From Actinomycetota bacterium (GTDB taxonomy: Bacteria > Actinomycetota > Thermoleophilia > Gaiellales > Gaiellaceae), in contig WLID01000001.1 in the NCBI GenBank assembly GCA_009702325.1, positions 682,001 through 746,000 of the forward strand: a stretch of DNA of 64,000 nucleotides. The letters run 5' to 3'. This document shows positions 7,112 through 16,954 of the stretch, in pieces; the stretch's first letter is position 1; the number at the start of each line of letters is the position of its first letter. Position numbers and translations under genes: made by a program. The notes under the pieces were generated by a model. That model did not search any database, was not told where the DNA came from, and was given only the letters and a program-made list of their open reading frames with translations.

Positions 7112-10036
7112 GCGTTGAACCTCGTCGCCGGCCCTGCGCACGCGGGCAAGGTCGCTCTTCTGCTTGAGCGCTATCTCGCCGTCGTCGACCGCGATCCATT
7201 CCTCGTCGTACCCATTCGCTCCGACGTCGAGGCGGTTGAACATGACCTGCTTTCGCGCGCGGGATGCCTGACCGGCGGATCGATCGGAACGTTTGACGAT
7301 CTCTTTGCGCGGATTGCCGGACACGACCCCTTTCACGACGTCGTCCTTTCAGACACGCAGCGTGCGTTGCTCCTACGGCGTGTCGTCGCCGATGCGGTGC
7401 GGAACGACGGCGGCATCGGCCGCTCGTCACGCTTCTCGGGTTTCACCGACGCGCTTGCGCAAGCGATCGTCGAACTCGAATCGGGATTGCTCGAACCCGC
7501 TGATCTGGACGGCGATCTCGCAACGCTCTACGCCGGCTATCGGTCGCGCCTCGCCGAGATCGGACGACGTGACCGGGAACTCGTGCGCATCGCCGCCGTG
7601 CGTCGACTCGAATCCGAATTCGACGCGTGGAATCGAGAGCCCGTGTTCGCCTACGGATTTGAAGATCTCACCGCGGCCGAGTGGTCGGTGCTCACGGCTC
7701 TCGCGGGCCGAACCGACGTCACCGTATCGCTGCCGTACGAACCTGGCCGAGCTGCGTTCGCGTCGCTGCAGCGGACGGTCGAGGATCTCGCGTCCCTCGC
7801 AGACGGACGGATCGAGGAGCTCCCGCCGCGGAGATCGGAGGGGCACGTTCCCGCCCTCGTCCATCTTGAGCGCCAGCTCTTTGTCGAGTCGCCCCACGTG
7901 ACGGAGATCGGTGGCGCCATCCGCTTCCTTGAAGGCGCAGGAACCCGTGGAACGCTGGAACTCGTCGCCGAGGAGATCCTCCGCCTGATTCGCGACGGCA
8001 TGGCGCCCGAAGAGATCGGCGTGATCGCGCCCGCCCCAGACACGTATCGAGCGCCGCTCGAGACCGTCTTCGGCTCGCTCGGAATCCCGTATGCGGTGGA
8101 GGTGCCTGAGCGCCTGAGCGCGACCGCGTTCGGCCACGCGCTGATCGCGCTGCTCCGCTTCGCGTGGGGCGGTGGCACACGACGGGAGCTCTTCACGTTC
8201 ATGCGCTCGCCGTTTTCGGGCGTCTCGCGCACCAACGTTGACTTCGTCGAGGGTCGACTTCGTGGCCGGGCGATCGATGCTGCCGAACGGGTGGAAGCAG
8301 AGACCGAGCGGCTGCGTGAGGCGCCACTCGTTGCGCTCCGCGACCTGCGCGACGCCGACACCCCACTCGCGGGAGCAACCGCGCTTGTCGGGGCGATGCT
8401 GCGCTTTGCCTACCGGCTGGAAACACCGCCCGTGGGAGAGACAGCACGCAGCGACCTTCGCGCCCACGCCGCCGCACTCACCGTGCTCCGAGAGCTGCAG
8501 AGCTGGGCCGACATGGGCGAGGCGGTGAGCGAGGACGACGTTGTCTCGTCGCTTGAGCGCTGCACGCTGCCTCGGCCGTCGGCGGCCGAACCCGGTCGTG
8601 TCGCCGTGCTCGATCTCCTTCGCGCTCGAACGCGAGCGTTCGGCGCCGTGTTCGTGCTCGGGCTTGAAGAAGGGTCGTTGCCTCGACGTGGGCGCATGTC
8701 GCCATTCCTTGACGACGACAAGCGGCGCGAGCTCGGACGTCGCCTCGAACGACCCGACCAGGCCAGTCGCGACCGGTACCTCTTCTACACGGCCTGCACA
8801 CGCCCCACAAAGCGGCTGTACCTCGTTCGTGAGGCCGCGAGCGACGAAGGCACACCCCGTGAAGCGAGTCCGTTCTGGCACGACGTTCGGGCCCTCTTCG
8901 ATCCAGACGACGTCGCGCGTTCCACCGTCCGACGTTCGCTCGCTGCGATGACCTGGCCGCTTGATGCCGCCCCAACGGAGAGGGAACGTCTTCGCGCGCT
9001 CGCGCGGCTCGCGGCGGAGCCGGCCTCAGCGGAGTTGGCCGACGCACTCGCCTACACAAACGGTTGGGATCGTCGATTGCGCCGGGCGCGGCGGGCCTTC
9101 GAACGCGAGGCACGACTCAAGAACCCGGCTGTCCTTGCCCAGTTGGGCTCACGATCAGTGTTCGCCGCGACCGAGCTCGAGCGCTTCGCCGACTGCTCGT
9201 CCGCGTGGTTCTTCGAACGGCTCGTGTCGCCCAAGACAGTCGATGCTGAAGCCGACGCGATGCTCCGCGGAAGCGTTGCCCACCAGGCGCTCTACAAGCT
9301 CTACTCACTGCTGCCAAAGGAGCTCGGAAGCGATCGCGTCACACCCGAGAACCTTCCCGCTGCACTGGAGCTGCTCGAGCGGTGTCTTGCCGAGGCGCTC
9401 CATGGCGGCGTGCGAATCGATCTCGACCTCGTCGATGCCGCCGAGCTGCGGGAGTCGCTCCGACGAGACCTTCGACGCTTCCTGCACGACGAGGCCGAGT
9501 CGAAGGTCGAGTTTCTTCCCCGCAAGTTCGAAGTCGGCTTCGGTTCGGAGCGCTCAGCGCCGGAGCTGCAGCGCGGGCTCGATCTTGGCGATGGCCTCGC
9601 GATGAGCGGGAAGATCGACCGCATCGACGTCGACCCCTACAGCGCCCGCGGGATCGTGCAGGACTACAAAACCGGCAAGGGCGCGTTCTCTGCGCGTCAG
9701 ATCGACGACGAACGTCGGCTGCAGGTGCCGCTCTACATGCTCGTGCTGCGCGATCTTGTCGGGATCGAGCCGCTCGGCGGTGTCTACCGCTCGCTCGCGG
9801 GAGCGCGGGCCACACGTGGCATGTTGCGCGCCGAGTCAAGCGAGGATCTGCCCGGGTTTAGCAAGGCCGACTACCTCGACGAAGAGACGTTTTGGGCGCA
9901 GGTCGAAACCGCTCGCGACCGTGCACGTGGCTACGCCCAACGCATACGGCACGGCGACGTGCAGCTCGACCCAAAGGGCGGCGAATGTCCACCGTGGTGT
10001 GACCTTTGGACGATGTGTCGGACGGCCCGCTCGTGA
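7109..10036 (+). CDS. AddB/AdnA-like helicase-nuclease subunit (RecB-type nuclease domain)
   Basis: Predicted 975-residue subunit of a double-strand-break resection machine. The N-terminal P-loop is degenerate: GPAHAGKV lacks the Ser/Thr after Lys, so ATP-driven unwinding by this subunit is doubtful. A UvrD-like region spans the middle (VFVLGLEEGSLPRRG and YTACTRPTKRLYLV near residues 515-575). The C-terminal PD-(D/E)XK nuclease has GSVAHQALY, KIDRIDVDP and VQDYKTG. Four cysteines, one in FADCSS before the nuclease and three in CPPWCDLWTMC at the end, fit the 4Fe-4S staple known from AddB. The stop overlaps an ATG of the partner gene by one base (TGATG). Whether it belongs to the AddB or AdnA lineage is not settled by eye. 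Confidence 0.85.
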   Translation: MALNLVAGPAHAGKVALLLERYLAVVDRDPFLVVPIRSDVEAVEHDLLSRAGCLTGGSIGTFDDLFARIAGHDPFHDVVLSDTQRALLLRRVVADAVRNDGGIGRSSRFSGFTDALAQAIVELESGLLEPADLDGDLATLYAGYRSRLAEIGRRDRELVRIAAVRRLESEFDAWNREPVFAYGFEDLTAAEWSVLTALAGRTDVTVSLPYEPGRAAFASLQRTVEDLASLADGRIEELPPRRSEGHVPALVHLERQLFVESPHVTEIGGAIRFLEGAGTRGTLELVAEEILRLIRDGMAPEEIGVIAPAPDTYRAPLETVFGSLGIPYAVEVPERLSATAFGHALIALLRFAWGGGTRRELFTFMRSPFSGVSRTNVDFVEGRLRGRAIDAAERVEAETERLREAPLVALRDLRDADTPLAGATALVGAMLRFAYRLETPPVGETARSDLRAHAAALTVLRELQSWADMGEAVSEDDVVSSLERCTLPRPSAAEPGRVAVLDLLRARTRAFGAVFVLGLEEGSLPRRGRMSPFLDDDKRRELGRRLERPDQASRDRYLFYTACTRPTKRLYLVREAASDEGTPREASPFWHDVRALFDPDDVARSTVRRSLAAMTWPLDAAPTERERLRALARLAAEPASAELADALAYTNGWDRRLRRARRAFEREARLKNPAVLAQLGSRSVFAATELERFADCSSAWFFERLVSPKTVDAEADAMLRGSVAHQALYKLYSLLPKELGSDRVTPENLPAALELLERCLAEALHGGVRIDLDLVDAAELRESLRRDLRRFLHDEAESKVEFLPRKFEVGFGSERSAPELQRGLDLGDGLAMSGKIDRIDVDPYSARGIVQDYKTGKGAFSARQIDDERRLQVPLYMLVLRDLVGIEPLGGVYRSLAGARATRGMLRAESSEDLPGFSKADYLDEETFWAQVETARDRARGYAQRIRHGDVQLDPKGGECPPWCDLWTMCRTARS

Positions 10037-13000
10037 TGAACGACCGGCAGCTCGAGGCGGTCAAGGCACGAGGCGAGGTGTTCGTCTCTGCTGGCGCCGG
10101 CACAGGCAAGACCTCTGTTCTGGTGTCGCGCTTCGTACGGGCTGTCTGCGACATGGAGCTGAGCGTCGATTCGGTGCTCGTGATCACCTACACCCGTAAG
10201 GCGGCAGGCGAGCTTCGCACGCGCATCCGCGCGGCACTCGTGCAAGAGGGCAAGCATGAGCTGGCACGGAGTCTCGACAGCGCGTGGATCTCAACGATTC
10301 ATGGCTTCTGCTCACGCCTCCTGCGTGCGCACCCCTTTGAGGTTGGCATCGATCCACGGTTTCGCGAGCTTGACGACGAGGGGGGCGCCGTTATTCGCGG
10401 CGAGGCGTTCGCGAAGGCGCTCGACCGCTTCTGTGCCGACGAAGACGCTGATCACCTGCGTCTGCTTGCGACGTACACAGCAGACGGTCTGCGCCGGCGG
10501 CTGATCGGCGTATTCGAAACGCTCCGCTCAGCAGGCAGAGACCTCGTGCTTGAGCCCGCACCGCCGCCGCAGCTGGCGTCGAGCCTTGCCGAGCTGCGAC
10601 TGCGCGCGGGAGAGCTGGCCGCCGACCCTGAGGCGACGGAGTTGCAGCGCGCCGTTGCGACGGCCGCACTCGACCTCCCCAATGACCCGGAGGCGCTCTG
10701 TCATCTCGGCCCACTGCTCGCGCGCGGCGCCCGGGCGCAGGAGTTCGAGGCGGCACGGAAGGCAGTTGAACGCGACGCCCTAGAGACCGTCGCTGCACGC
10801 GACCGGCTGCTCCTGCAGGAGCTCCTAACGTTGTTCGCTGAGGAGTACGCCGCCGCGAAGGCGCGCGAGTCGGTCGTTGACTTTGAGGATCTCCAACTGT
10901 TGACCCGCGACCTCCTGCGCAACGCACCCGAGGTGCGGGCAGTCGAGCAGCTGCGCTTCCGGGCGATCATGGTCGACGAGTTCCAGGACACGAACGAGCT
11001 GCAGACACAGATCATCGATCTGCTCCGGCAGTGGCCTGACGGTTCCGAGATCGCCGACGAGAAGGACGTCTTCTACGTCGGCGATGAGTTCCAGTCGATC
11101 TACGGCTTCCGGCACGCCGATGTGGAGGTGTTCCGTCGGCGTCGAGAGGCGGCCAAGCTGAGGCTCCCGCTCTCCGAGAACTACCGCTCGCGCGCCGAGG
11201 TGCTCGCGGCCGTCAACCATCTCTTCGCCGGGGCGTTCGGTGAGGGGTTCCAGGAGCTTGCCGCATCGCGAGAGTTCCCCGACCCGGTGTTTGGGCACCC
11301 GGTCGAGCTGCTTGTGACCGACAAGGACGCGTACAAGGGAACGGGCACGCATTGGCGTCGCGCGGAGGCCGCGAATGTCGCTCAGCGTGTTCGCCAGCTC
11401 GTCGATGACGGGGCCGCCGAACCCGGTGACGTTGTGCTGCTCTTTGCTGCGGGGACAGACGCCGAGCAGTACGAGGAGGAGCTCCGCAAGCTCGGGCTCC
11501 CAACGTATCGGGCGATGGGCCGCCGGTACTTCGGCCAGCAGCAGGTGTCGGATCTGCTGATGTACCTGCGGCTGATCTGGAACCGCTACGACGACGTGGC
11601 GCTCGCATCGGTGTTGATGTCGCCGTTCGTGGGGGTCTCGAATGACGCAATGCTGCTCGTGCGGCGCCACGCTGGTCGCCGTCCGATCTTCACGGGTATC
11701 GAACGCTCGCTTCCTGAGCCGTTGTCGGAGGAGGATGAGCGGCTGATCCGTGCGTTCAAGCAGCGCTTCGAGCGGCTCGTCTCGGCGTCGGCGCGGGTGT
11801 CACTTGAACGTCTGTGCGAGCTGATTGTCGCCGAGCACGACTACGACCTCGCGGTGCTTGCCCGGTGGGATGGTGGGCGTCGCTACGCGAACATGCGCAA
11901 GCTGATGCGGCTTGCTCGCGGCTATGAGGAGCTGCGCGGTCGGGACGTGGAGGGCTTCGTGCGGTTCCTCCGTGATCAGCAGTCGCTTGGCGCGTCGCAG
12001 CTTGAGGCCGTGTCGGAGGAGGAGGGTGCGGGGGCGGTGCGGCTGATGACGATTCATGCCGCGAAGGGGCTTGAGTTCAAGGTCGTTGTGGTCGCAGACG
12101 CTGGCCGCGACACCGGCACGGGGGGCGGGTCGGAAGAGATCGTGGCGTTGCCCGACGGGCGCATCGGAATGAAGATTCCGCATCCATCAACAGGCAAGCC
12201 CGAGCCGGTTGCCGGCTGGGATGCGGTGAAAGAGGCGCGCGACGCGGCCAACCAAGCAGAGCGTCTGCGGCTGTATTACGTCGCGATGACGCGTGCGCAG
12301 GAACGACTGATCGTGTCGGGCTCGCTCGATGAGCGCCGCGACACCCCGATCGGCTGGGTGATCGAGCAGCTTGATTGCGAAGCCGAGCTTGAGGGAGCGA
12401 CAGAGCCGTTCGAGCTTGAACGCGACGGCGCGATGTTCTTGGTCTCGGTGCAGCGAGCGGCGCTGGAGGACGACCCCGATACGGAGCCCGAGGCCCCAGA
12501 ACTCGATGAGGTTGCGACCGCCGATCAGCTGAGTCTGTTTGCGGCGCTACCCGATACGCCTGCGCCGCGCGGGTACGTGCTGCCGGAGATCGTGCCGATT
12601 CCAACACCGCCGCTCCATAGCGTTCGCCGCCTGTCGTACTCGTCGATCGCGTCGTTTGAGCGCTGCTCGTATCGCTACTACGCGGAGCGGGTGGGTGGCC
12701 TTCGGGAGCGCCGGGCGATCGCGGTAGGTGTCGCGGGTTTGGCCGCGACCGAAATCGGCGACGCGGTGCATCGGCTGCTGGAGGTTGTCGATCTCTCGGC
12801 CCCCGCCGCGCCGCCACTCGATCCCGTCTCGGACTGGTACCCGGATGTGAGCGAAGCGGAGCTTGAACGCATCGATCGGTTTGTCCGCTCGTACTGCGAG
12901 TCGGACTTGGCCCGTCGTATCGCAACGTTGCCGGGCGTGATGGTCGAGCGGCCGTTTGCGTTTGAGCACGACGGCGTCCTCTTTCACGGCCGTCTCGACG

Positions 13001-13386
13001 TGCTTCAGCGCGATGGTGGGAAGGCGCTGATTCTCGACTACAAGACGAACATCCTGGGTGAACGTGATCCGGCGGTGATCGTCGACCACGAGTATTCGAT
13101 TCAGCGGGTCGTCTACGCCCTCGCGTGCTTCAAGGCGGGGGCCGACGATGTCGAGATCGTCTACCACTTCCTCGAACGGCCCGACGCCGTCGTCAGGACC
13201 CGCTTCGACCGCTCGGCGATCCCTGAGTTGGAGGCCCGGCTCTCGGTCGCGACCAACCAGATCAATGCCGGGCCGTACGAGCCGCGTCCGAGCGATTTCA
13301 ACTGTGCGGGATGCCCGGCTCTTGACCTTGTGTGTGCTGGCCCGAAGCTGCTTGGTGGAAGCGCAACCTCCGCAATATCGGCGTAG
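10036..13386 (+). CDS. UvrD/RecB-type helicase with C-terminal nuclease (AddA/AdnB-like)
   Basis: The motor subunit, 1116 residues from the ATG at 10036; an in-frame ATG at 10006 would add 10 residues. All superfamily-1 motifs are present: SAGAGTGKTS (Walker A), ITYTRKAAGELRTR (Ia), DEFQDTN (II), GDEFQSIYGFR (III), LSENYRSR (IV), LMTIHAAKGLEFK (V) and YYVAMTRAQERL (VI). The C-terminal nuclease shows TEIGDAVHRLLE, HGRLDVL and ILDYKTN. FERCSYRYY plus CAGCPALDLVC supply four cysteines that could hold a second iron-sulfur cluster. It forms a two-gene unit with the upstream nuclease gene and is followed after 1 nt by nth. Expected role: end resection before RecA loading. Confidence 0.9.
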   Translation: MNDRQLEAVKARGEVFVSAGAGTGKTSVLVSRFVRAVCDMELSVDSVLVITYTRKAAGELRTRIRAALVQEGKHELARSLDSAWISTIHGFCSRLLRAHPFEVGIDPRFRELDDEGGAVIRGEAFAKALDRFCADEDADHLRLLATYTADGLRRRLIGVFETLRSAGRDLVLEPAPPPQLASSLAELRLRAGELAADPEATELQRAVATAALDLPNDPEALCHLGPLLARGARAQEFEAARKAVERDALETVAARDRLLLQELLTLFAEEYAAAKARESVVDFEDLQLLTRDLLRNAPEVRAVEQLRFRAIMVDEFQDTNELQTQIIDLLRQWPDGSEIADEKDVFYVGDEFQSIYGFRHADVEVFRRRREAAKLRLPLSENYRSRAEVLAAVNHLFAGAFGEGFQELAASREFPDPVFGHPVELLVTDKDAYKGTGTHWRRAEAANVAQRVRQLVDDGAAEPGDVVLLFAAGTDAEQYEEELRKLGLPTYRAMGRRYFGQQQVSDLLMYLRLIWNRYDDVALASVLMSPFVGVSNDAMLLVRRHAGRRPIFTGIERSLPEPLSEEDERLIRAFKQRFERLVSASARVSLERLCELIVAEHDYDLAVLARWDGGRRYANMRKLMRLARGYEELRGRDVEGFVRFLRDQQSLGASQLEAVSEEEGAGAVRLMTIHAAKGLEFKVVVVADAGRDTGTGGGSEEIVALPDGRIGMKIPHPSTGKPEPVAGWDAVKEARDAANQAERLRLYYVAMTRAQERLIVSGSLDERRDTPIGWVIEQLDCEAELEGATEPFELERDGAMFLVSVQRAALEDDPDTEPEAPELDEVATADQLSLFAALPDTPAPRGYVLPEIVPIPTPPLHSVRRLSYSSIASFERCSYRYYAERVGGLRERRAIAVGVAGLAATEIGDAVHRLLEVVDLSAPAAPPLDPVSDWYPDVSEAELERIDRFVRSYCESDLARRIATLPGVMVERPFAFEHDGVLFHGRLDVLQRDGGKALILDYKTNILGERDPAVIVDHEYSIQRVVYALACFKAGADDVEIVYHFLERPDAVVRTRFDRSAIPELEARLSVATNQINAGPYEPRPSDFNCAGCPALDLVCAGPKLLGGSATSAISA

Positions 13387-13387
13387 C

Positions 13388-14065
13388 GTGACGCGCAGCT
13401 ACGTTCGGGAGGCGCGTCGGCGGGTCGGGCCGAAACGTGATCGTGTCGCACTGATCCTCGCGGCGCTTGCGGTTGAGCATGCGGATGCTGGGATCGCGTT
13501 GGCGTTCGCGAACGACTTGGAGTTGCTTGTGTCGGTGATGCTTTCTGCGCAGACGACCGACGTGAACGTGAACCGTGTGACGGAGACGCTCTTTAAGAAG
13601 TACCGGCGGCCCGAGGATTACCTAGCGGTGTCGCAGGAGGAGCTCGAGCGTGACATCTTCCAGACGGGATTCTTCCGTCAGAAGGCGAAGTCGCTGCGCG
13701 GAACGATGCGGATTCTGATCGAGGAGTTCGACGGTCAGGTGCCCGAGCGGTTTGACGATCTGTTGCGGCTCCCCGGGGTTGCGCGCAAGACAGCGAACGT
13801 TGTGTGCGCCGAGCGGGGTGAGGCGCAGGGAATCGTGGTGGATACGCATGTGCGGCGGATCTCGCAGCGGCTTGGGTTTACGCGTCAGGAGGATCCGGTG
13901 AAGATCGAGCGCGATCTGATCAAGATCGTTCCGCGTGCCGACTGGGCCCGCTTCCCGCACTTGCTGATCTGGCATGGGCGGCGGATCTGCGACGCGCGTA
14001 AGCCTGACTGTGCGTCGTGTCCGATTGCTGGTCTGTGTCCATCGAGCCGGGTGGAGCCCCGGTGA
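13388..14065 (+). CDS. nth: Endonuclease III
   Basis: Base-excision-repair DNA glycosylase/AP lyase of 225 residues, removing oxidised pyrimidines. The helix-hairpin-helix LPGVARKTANVV carries the catalytic lysine and is followed by VDTHVRRISQRLG with the catalytic aspartate. The C-terminus has the C-x6-C-x2-C-x5-C iron-sulfur pattern (CDARKPDCASCPIAGLC). The GTG start lies 2 nt after the helicase stop and gives the usual family length; longer readings upstream overlap the helicase gene. It probably shares its transcript with the helicase-nuclease pair, a coherent DNA-repair group. Confidence 0.96.
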   Translation: MTRSYVREARRRVGPKRDRVALILAALAVEHADAGIALAFANDLELLVSVMLSAQTTDVNVNRVTETLFKKYRRPEDYLAVSQEELERDIFQTGFFRQKAKSLRGTMRILIEEFDGQVPERFDDLLRLPGVARKTANVVCAERGEAQGIVVDTHVRRISQRLGFTRQEDPVKIERDLIKIVPRADWARFPHLLIWHGRRICDARKPDCASCPIAGLCPSSRVEPR

Positions 14066-14087
14066 TGCCCGACGTGGTGAGGTTGCG

Positions 14088-14534
14088 CTAGACGGGTGTG
14101 ACGGCGACGAGGATGTCGCCGGACATGTCGGGCGACGGGAAGAAGTCGGCCCAGACGGTGACTTCGACGCCGTCGGCGTTGCGCATCGTGAGCTCTTGTT
14201 CGAGCCGCCGCGCGTCGTGTTCACGTACGTCGGCGAGCGCCTGTTCGGCTGACAGGGCGAGCTTCTCGTAGAGGTTGCCGCCAACAACGTCAGCTGATGA
14301 GAGCCCTGCGAATGCTTCGAGTTCGCTTCCGGCGACTTTGATGGTGTCGGTGCTGTCGATCACCACGAACGCTGTTGCGTCGGCCGGGAAGTAGTCGTTT
14401 CGCATTTCGAACGTCTGATCGCAGGCGCAGTTGAAGCAGGGTGGCCGGGTGTGATCGGGTTCTTCACCGAGCGATTCGGCGCCCGAGACGATCGAGCGGC
14501 GCAGCTTGCAGTTGGGGCACATGAAGTACGGCAT
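14088..14534 (-). CDS. Zinc-ribbon plus PAS-domain protein
   Basis: Small sensor-like protein of 148 residues. The N-terminus is cysteine-rich (CPNC at 6-9, then CFNCAC near 33-38), which looks like a zinc ribbon. From about residue 50 the sequence resembles a PAS fold: FVVIDSTDTIKVAGSELEAFAG, a central helix, then a beta-rich end with ADGVEVTVWADFF. No output domain is attached, so it may act through a partner or as a redox/ligand sensor. The start at 14534 begins MPYFMCPNC and excludes non-conserved upstream frame. It sits downstream of trxB on the same strand, 53 nt after its stop, possibly in one transcript. Function unknown. Confidence 0.65.
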   Translation of the reverse strand: MPYFMCPNCKLRRSIVSGAESLGEEPDHTRPPCFNCACDQTFEMRNDYFPADATAFVVIDSTDTIKVAGSELEAFAGLSSADVVGGNLYEKLALSAEQALADVREHDARRLEQELTMRNADGVEVTVWADFFPSPDMSGDILVAVTPV

Positions 14535-14587
14535 GGGTTCAGCGTATCGGGTGGCGTCAGGACTGGTGTTCGAATCCTGAAGGGCGT

Positions 14588-15541
14588 TTAGCCCTCGTGT
14601 TCGGGGCCCTCGTGTTCGGCGAGCCACCGTTCGGCGTCGAGCGCACCCATGCATCCGGAGCCTGCGGCGGTGATTGCCTGCCGGTAGGTGTGGTCTTGCA
14701 CGTCACCCACGGCGAAGACACCGGCGATGTTCGTTGCGGTCGAGCCGGGCTTGGTCACGAGGTAGCCGTTCTCGTCGTGGTCGAGCTGGTCGACGAAGAG
14801 CTTGGTGTTCGGGTCGTGACCAATGGCGACGAAGAAGCCTGCCGCTTCTAGGTCAAGCGTTTCTCCTGTGTCAGCGTGCTTGACCCGGACGCCGGTGACG
14901 GAGGTGTCTCCGAGGATTTCCTCGACGGTGTAGGGCGTCAGCAGCTCGAGCTTTTCGTGCGCCTTGGCCCGTTCGACCATGATCTGTGATGCCCGGAATT
15001 CGGAGCGACGGTTGACCAGGGTGACTTTGGTGCCGAACCGGGTGAGGAAGAGGGCCTCTTCGAATGCGGAGTCGCCGCCGCCGATGACGACGATCGGCTT
15101 GTCACGGAAGAACGCGCCGTCGCAGGTCGCGCATGCCGAGACGCCGCGCCCTTGGAGGCGCTGTTCGGATTCGAGGCCGAGCCAGCGGGCGCTCGCGCCC
15201 GTGGCGACGATCACGCTCTTCGCGCGGTATTCGTCCTTCTCAACCCACACGCGAAACGGGCGTTCGGAGAAGTCGACTTTGGTGACCTCGTCGGTCACGA
15301 ACTCGGTGCCGAACCGCTCCGCCTGCCGACGGAAGTCGGTCATCATCGTTGGTCCCATGACGCCGTCGGGGTAGCCAGGGTAGTTCTCGACGTCGCTGGT
15401 GATCATGAGCTGTCCGCCCCACGTAACGCCTTCGATAACGAGTGGGTTGAGTCCGGCGCGCGCGCTGTAGAGCGCTGCGGTGTAGCCGGCGGGGCCGCCA
15501 CCGATGATGATCACTTCGCGTACGTCGTCGTGCTGAGTCAA
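14588..15541 (-). CDS. trxB: Thioredoxin reductase
   Basis: NADPH-dependent flavoenzyme (317 residues) that reduces thioredoxin. FAD-binding IIIGGGPAGYTAALYSARAG opens the protein; the redox-active pair is in SACATCDGAFF (CATC); the NADPH fold is VIGGGDSAFEEALFL; the FAD-closing motif is FAVGDVQD. Length matches low-molecular-weight bacterial TrxB. The start is a TTG preceded by CAGGAGG with 6-nt spacing, one of the clearer SD sites in the window. trxA is not adjacent. Confidence 0.96.
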   Translation of the reverse strand: MTQHDDVREVIIIGGGPAGYTAALYSARAGLNPLVIEGVTWGGQLMITSDVENYPGYPDGVMGPTMMTDFRRQAERFGTEFVTDEVTKVDFSERPFRVWVEKDEYRAKSVIVATGASARWLGLESEQRLQGRGVSACATCDGAFFRDKPIVVIGGGDSAFEEALFLTRFGTKVTLVNRRSEFRASQIMVERAKAHEKLELLTPYTVEEILGDTSVTGVRVKHADTGETLDLEAAGFFVAIGHDPNTKLFVDQLDHDENGYLVTKPGSTATNIAGVFAVGDVQDHTYRQAITAAGSGCMGALDAERWLAEHEGPEHEG

Positions 15542-15609
15542 TCCGGGCCTCCTGGAGGGTGCGTCGTTCGGGGTGCTTTCACCCTAGTTCAACGACGGAA
15601 TCGATGGCG

Positions 15610-16887
15610 TTATGCCGCGTCGGCTGGGCGCATCGGAAGTTCGAGTACGCCGCCTGTGGTTTCGACCAGCTCCGGCTGCTCATCGCCGACGAGTTCGGGT
15701 GCGACGAACGGGCGGGTGGAGTGGTCGAGAGCTTCAACGTCGGGTAGCGGGTCGGATCCTGCACCGTGCTCAGGGAACTTCCGTGCCGTGACAAGGACGC
15801 GCGACTCAAGCGAGCCGACAGCCTCGTTGTAGGCGCCCACAGCGGTGTCGAGCGACTTTCCGACCTTGGCGAAATGCTTTGCGAACACACCGACCCGCTC
15901 GTACAGCTCCCGGCCGCGCTGCGAGACCTCGCGGGCACTCGCCGCGACCGTCTCCTGCTGCCAGCCGTAGGCGACCGTTTTCAGGAGCGCGATCAGCGTG
16001 GTGGGGGACGCGAGGATGACGCCGGTTTCAGCACCGGCCTCGATCAACGTCTTGTCGTGGTCGACGGCTGCGCGGAAGAACGCCTCGTCGCCAAGGAACA
16101 TCACGACGAACTCGGGTGACTCATGCTGCTTCCAATACGCCTTCTGGCTGAGCTTCGAGACGTGGTCACGAACCTGCCGCGCGTGACGCTCGAGGTTGAC
16201 TCGGCGGGTCTCGTCGTCGGTCGCCTCGATCGCGTCGAGGTAGGCGTCGAGCGGCACCTTCGAGTCGATCACGATCTTCTTGCCGCCCGGAAGGCGGACG
16301 ATCATGTCGGGCCGCTGCAGCCGCCCGTCGGCGTCGCGTTCGCTTGCCTGCTGGTCGTAGTCGCAGTGCTCAACCATTCCGGCGAGCTCGACGACTCGCT
16401 GGAGCTGCATCTCGCCCCACCGGCCACGGACGTGCGGCGCGCGCAGCGCGGTAACGAGATTGCCCGTCTCGGAGCGAAGCTTCTGTTGCGTTTCGGCGAC
16501 CGCCTTGAGCTGCTCGCCGATCTGAGACACGGCGGCAATACGCTTCTCTTCGAGTGCCTTCGAGCTGACATCGAAACGCTCAAGCGTCTCTTTGATCGGC
16601 TTCAGCTTCATGTCGGTGCTCTCGAGCAGGCGTGCCGTGCTCTTGTCGAGCGCATCGCCAGTGAGGGCCTTCAGATGCTCTTCCCACTGCACCTGTGTCC
16701 GCTCAACGAGCGCGAGTTTTTCTGACGCCTGCGCGCGTTCCTGTGCGAGCAGCTGGTCGCGGTGGGCGACCTCCTGCTCGGCCTGCGCGATCACGCCGCG
16801 AAGACGCTGTGCTTCGGTGCGGGACCAGAGCCAGACCGCCAGCGCACCGGCAGCGGCAGCAACGAGAGCGATCACGGCCATCAACAT
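15610..16887 (-). CDS. rmuC: DNA recombination protein RmuC
   Basis: Protein of 425 residues. RmuC proteins are membrane-anchored, nuclease-like factors that limit recombination at inverted repeats. The first 20 residues form one membrane helix (MAVIALVAAAAGALAVWLW), followed by a coiled coil rich in Glu, Gln and Ala to about residue 110. The core shows RGRWGEMQLQRVVELAGM, VIDSKVPLDAYLDA, HVSKLSQKAYW and PEFVVMFLGDEAFF, all typical. The tail is acidic and variable. Start at 16887 (an alternative ATG is two codons later). The open frame further upstream runs through the hairpin region and is rejected as coding. trxB follows after 68 nt on the same strand. Confidence 0.95.
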   Translation of the reverse strand: MLMAVIALVAAAAGALAVWLWSRTEAQRLRGVIAQAEQEVAHRDQLLAQERAQASEKLALVERTQVQWEEHLKALTGDALDKSTARLLESTDMKLKPIKETLERFDVSSKALEEKRIAAVSQIGEQLKAVAETQQKLRSETGNLVTALRAPHVRGRWGEMQLQRVVELAGMVEHCDYDQQASERDADGRLQRPDMIVRLPGGKKIVIDSKVPLDAYLDAIEATDDETRRVNLERHARQVRDHVSKLSQKAYWKQHESPEFVVMFLGDEAFFRAAVDHDKTLIEAGAETGVILASPTTLIALLKTVAYGWQQETVAASAREVSQRGRELYERVGVFAKHFAKVGKSLDTAVGAYNEAVGSLESRVLVTARKFPEHGAGSDPLPDVEALDHSTRPFVAPELVGDEQPELVETTGGVLELPMRPADAA

Positions 16888-16954
16888 GGGAGGAGGACCG
16901 TATCGCGGCCGTCGGACGGAACACGTGTTCCGGTCGCATTCCCGTCGGACCAAC

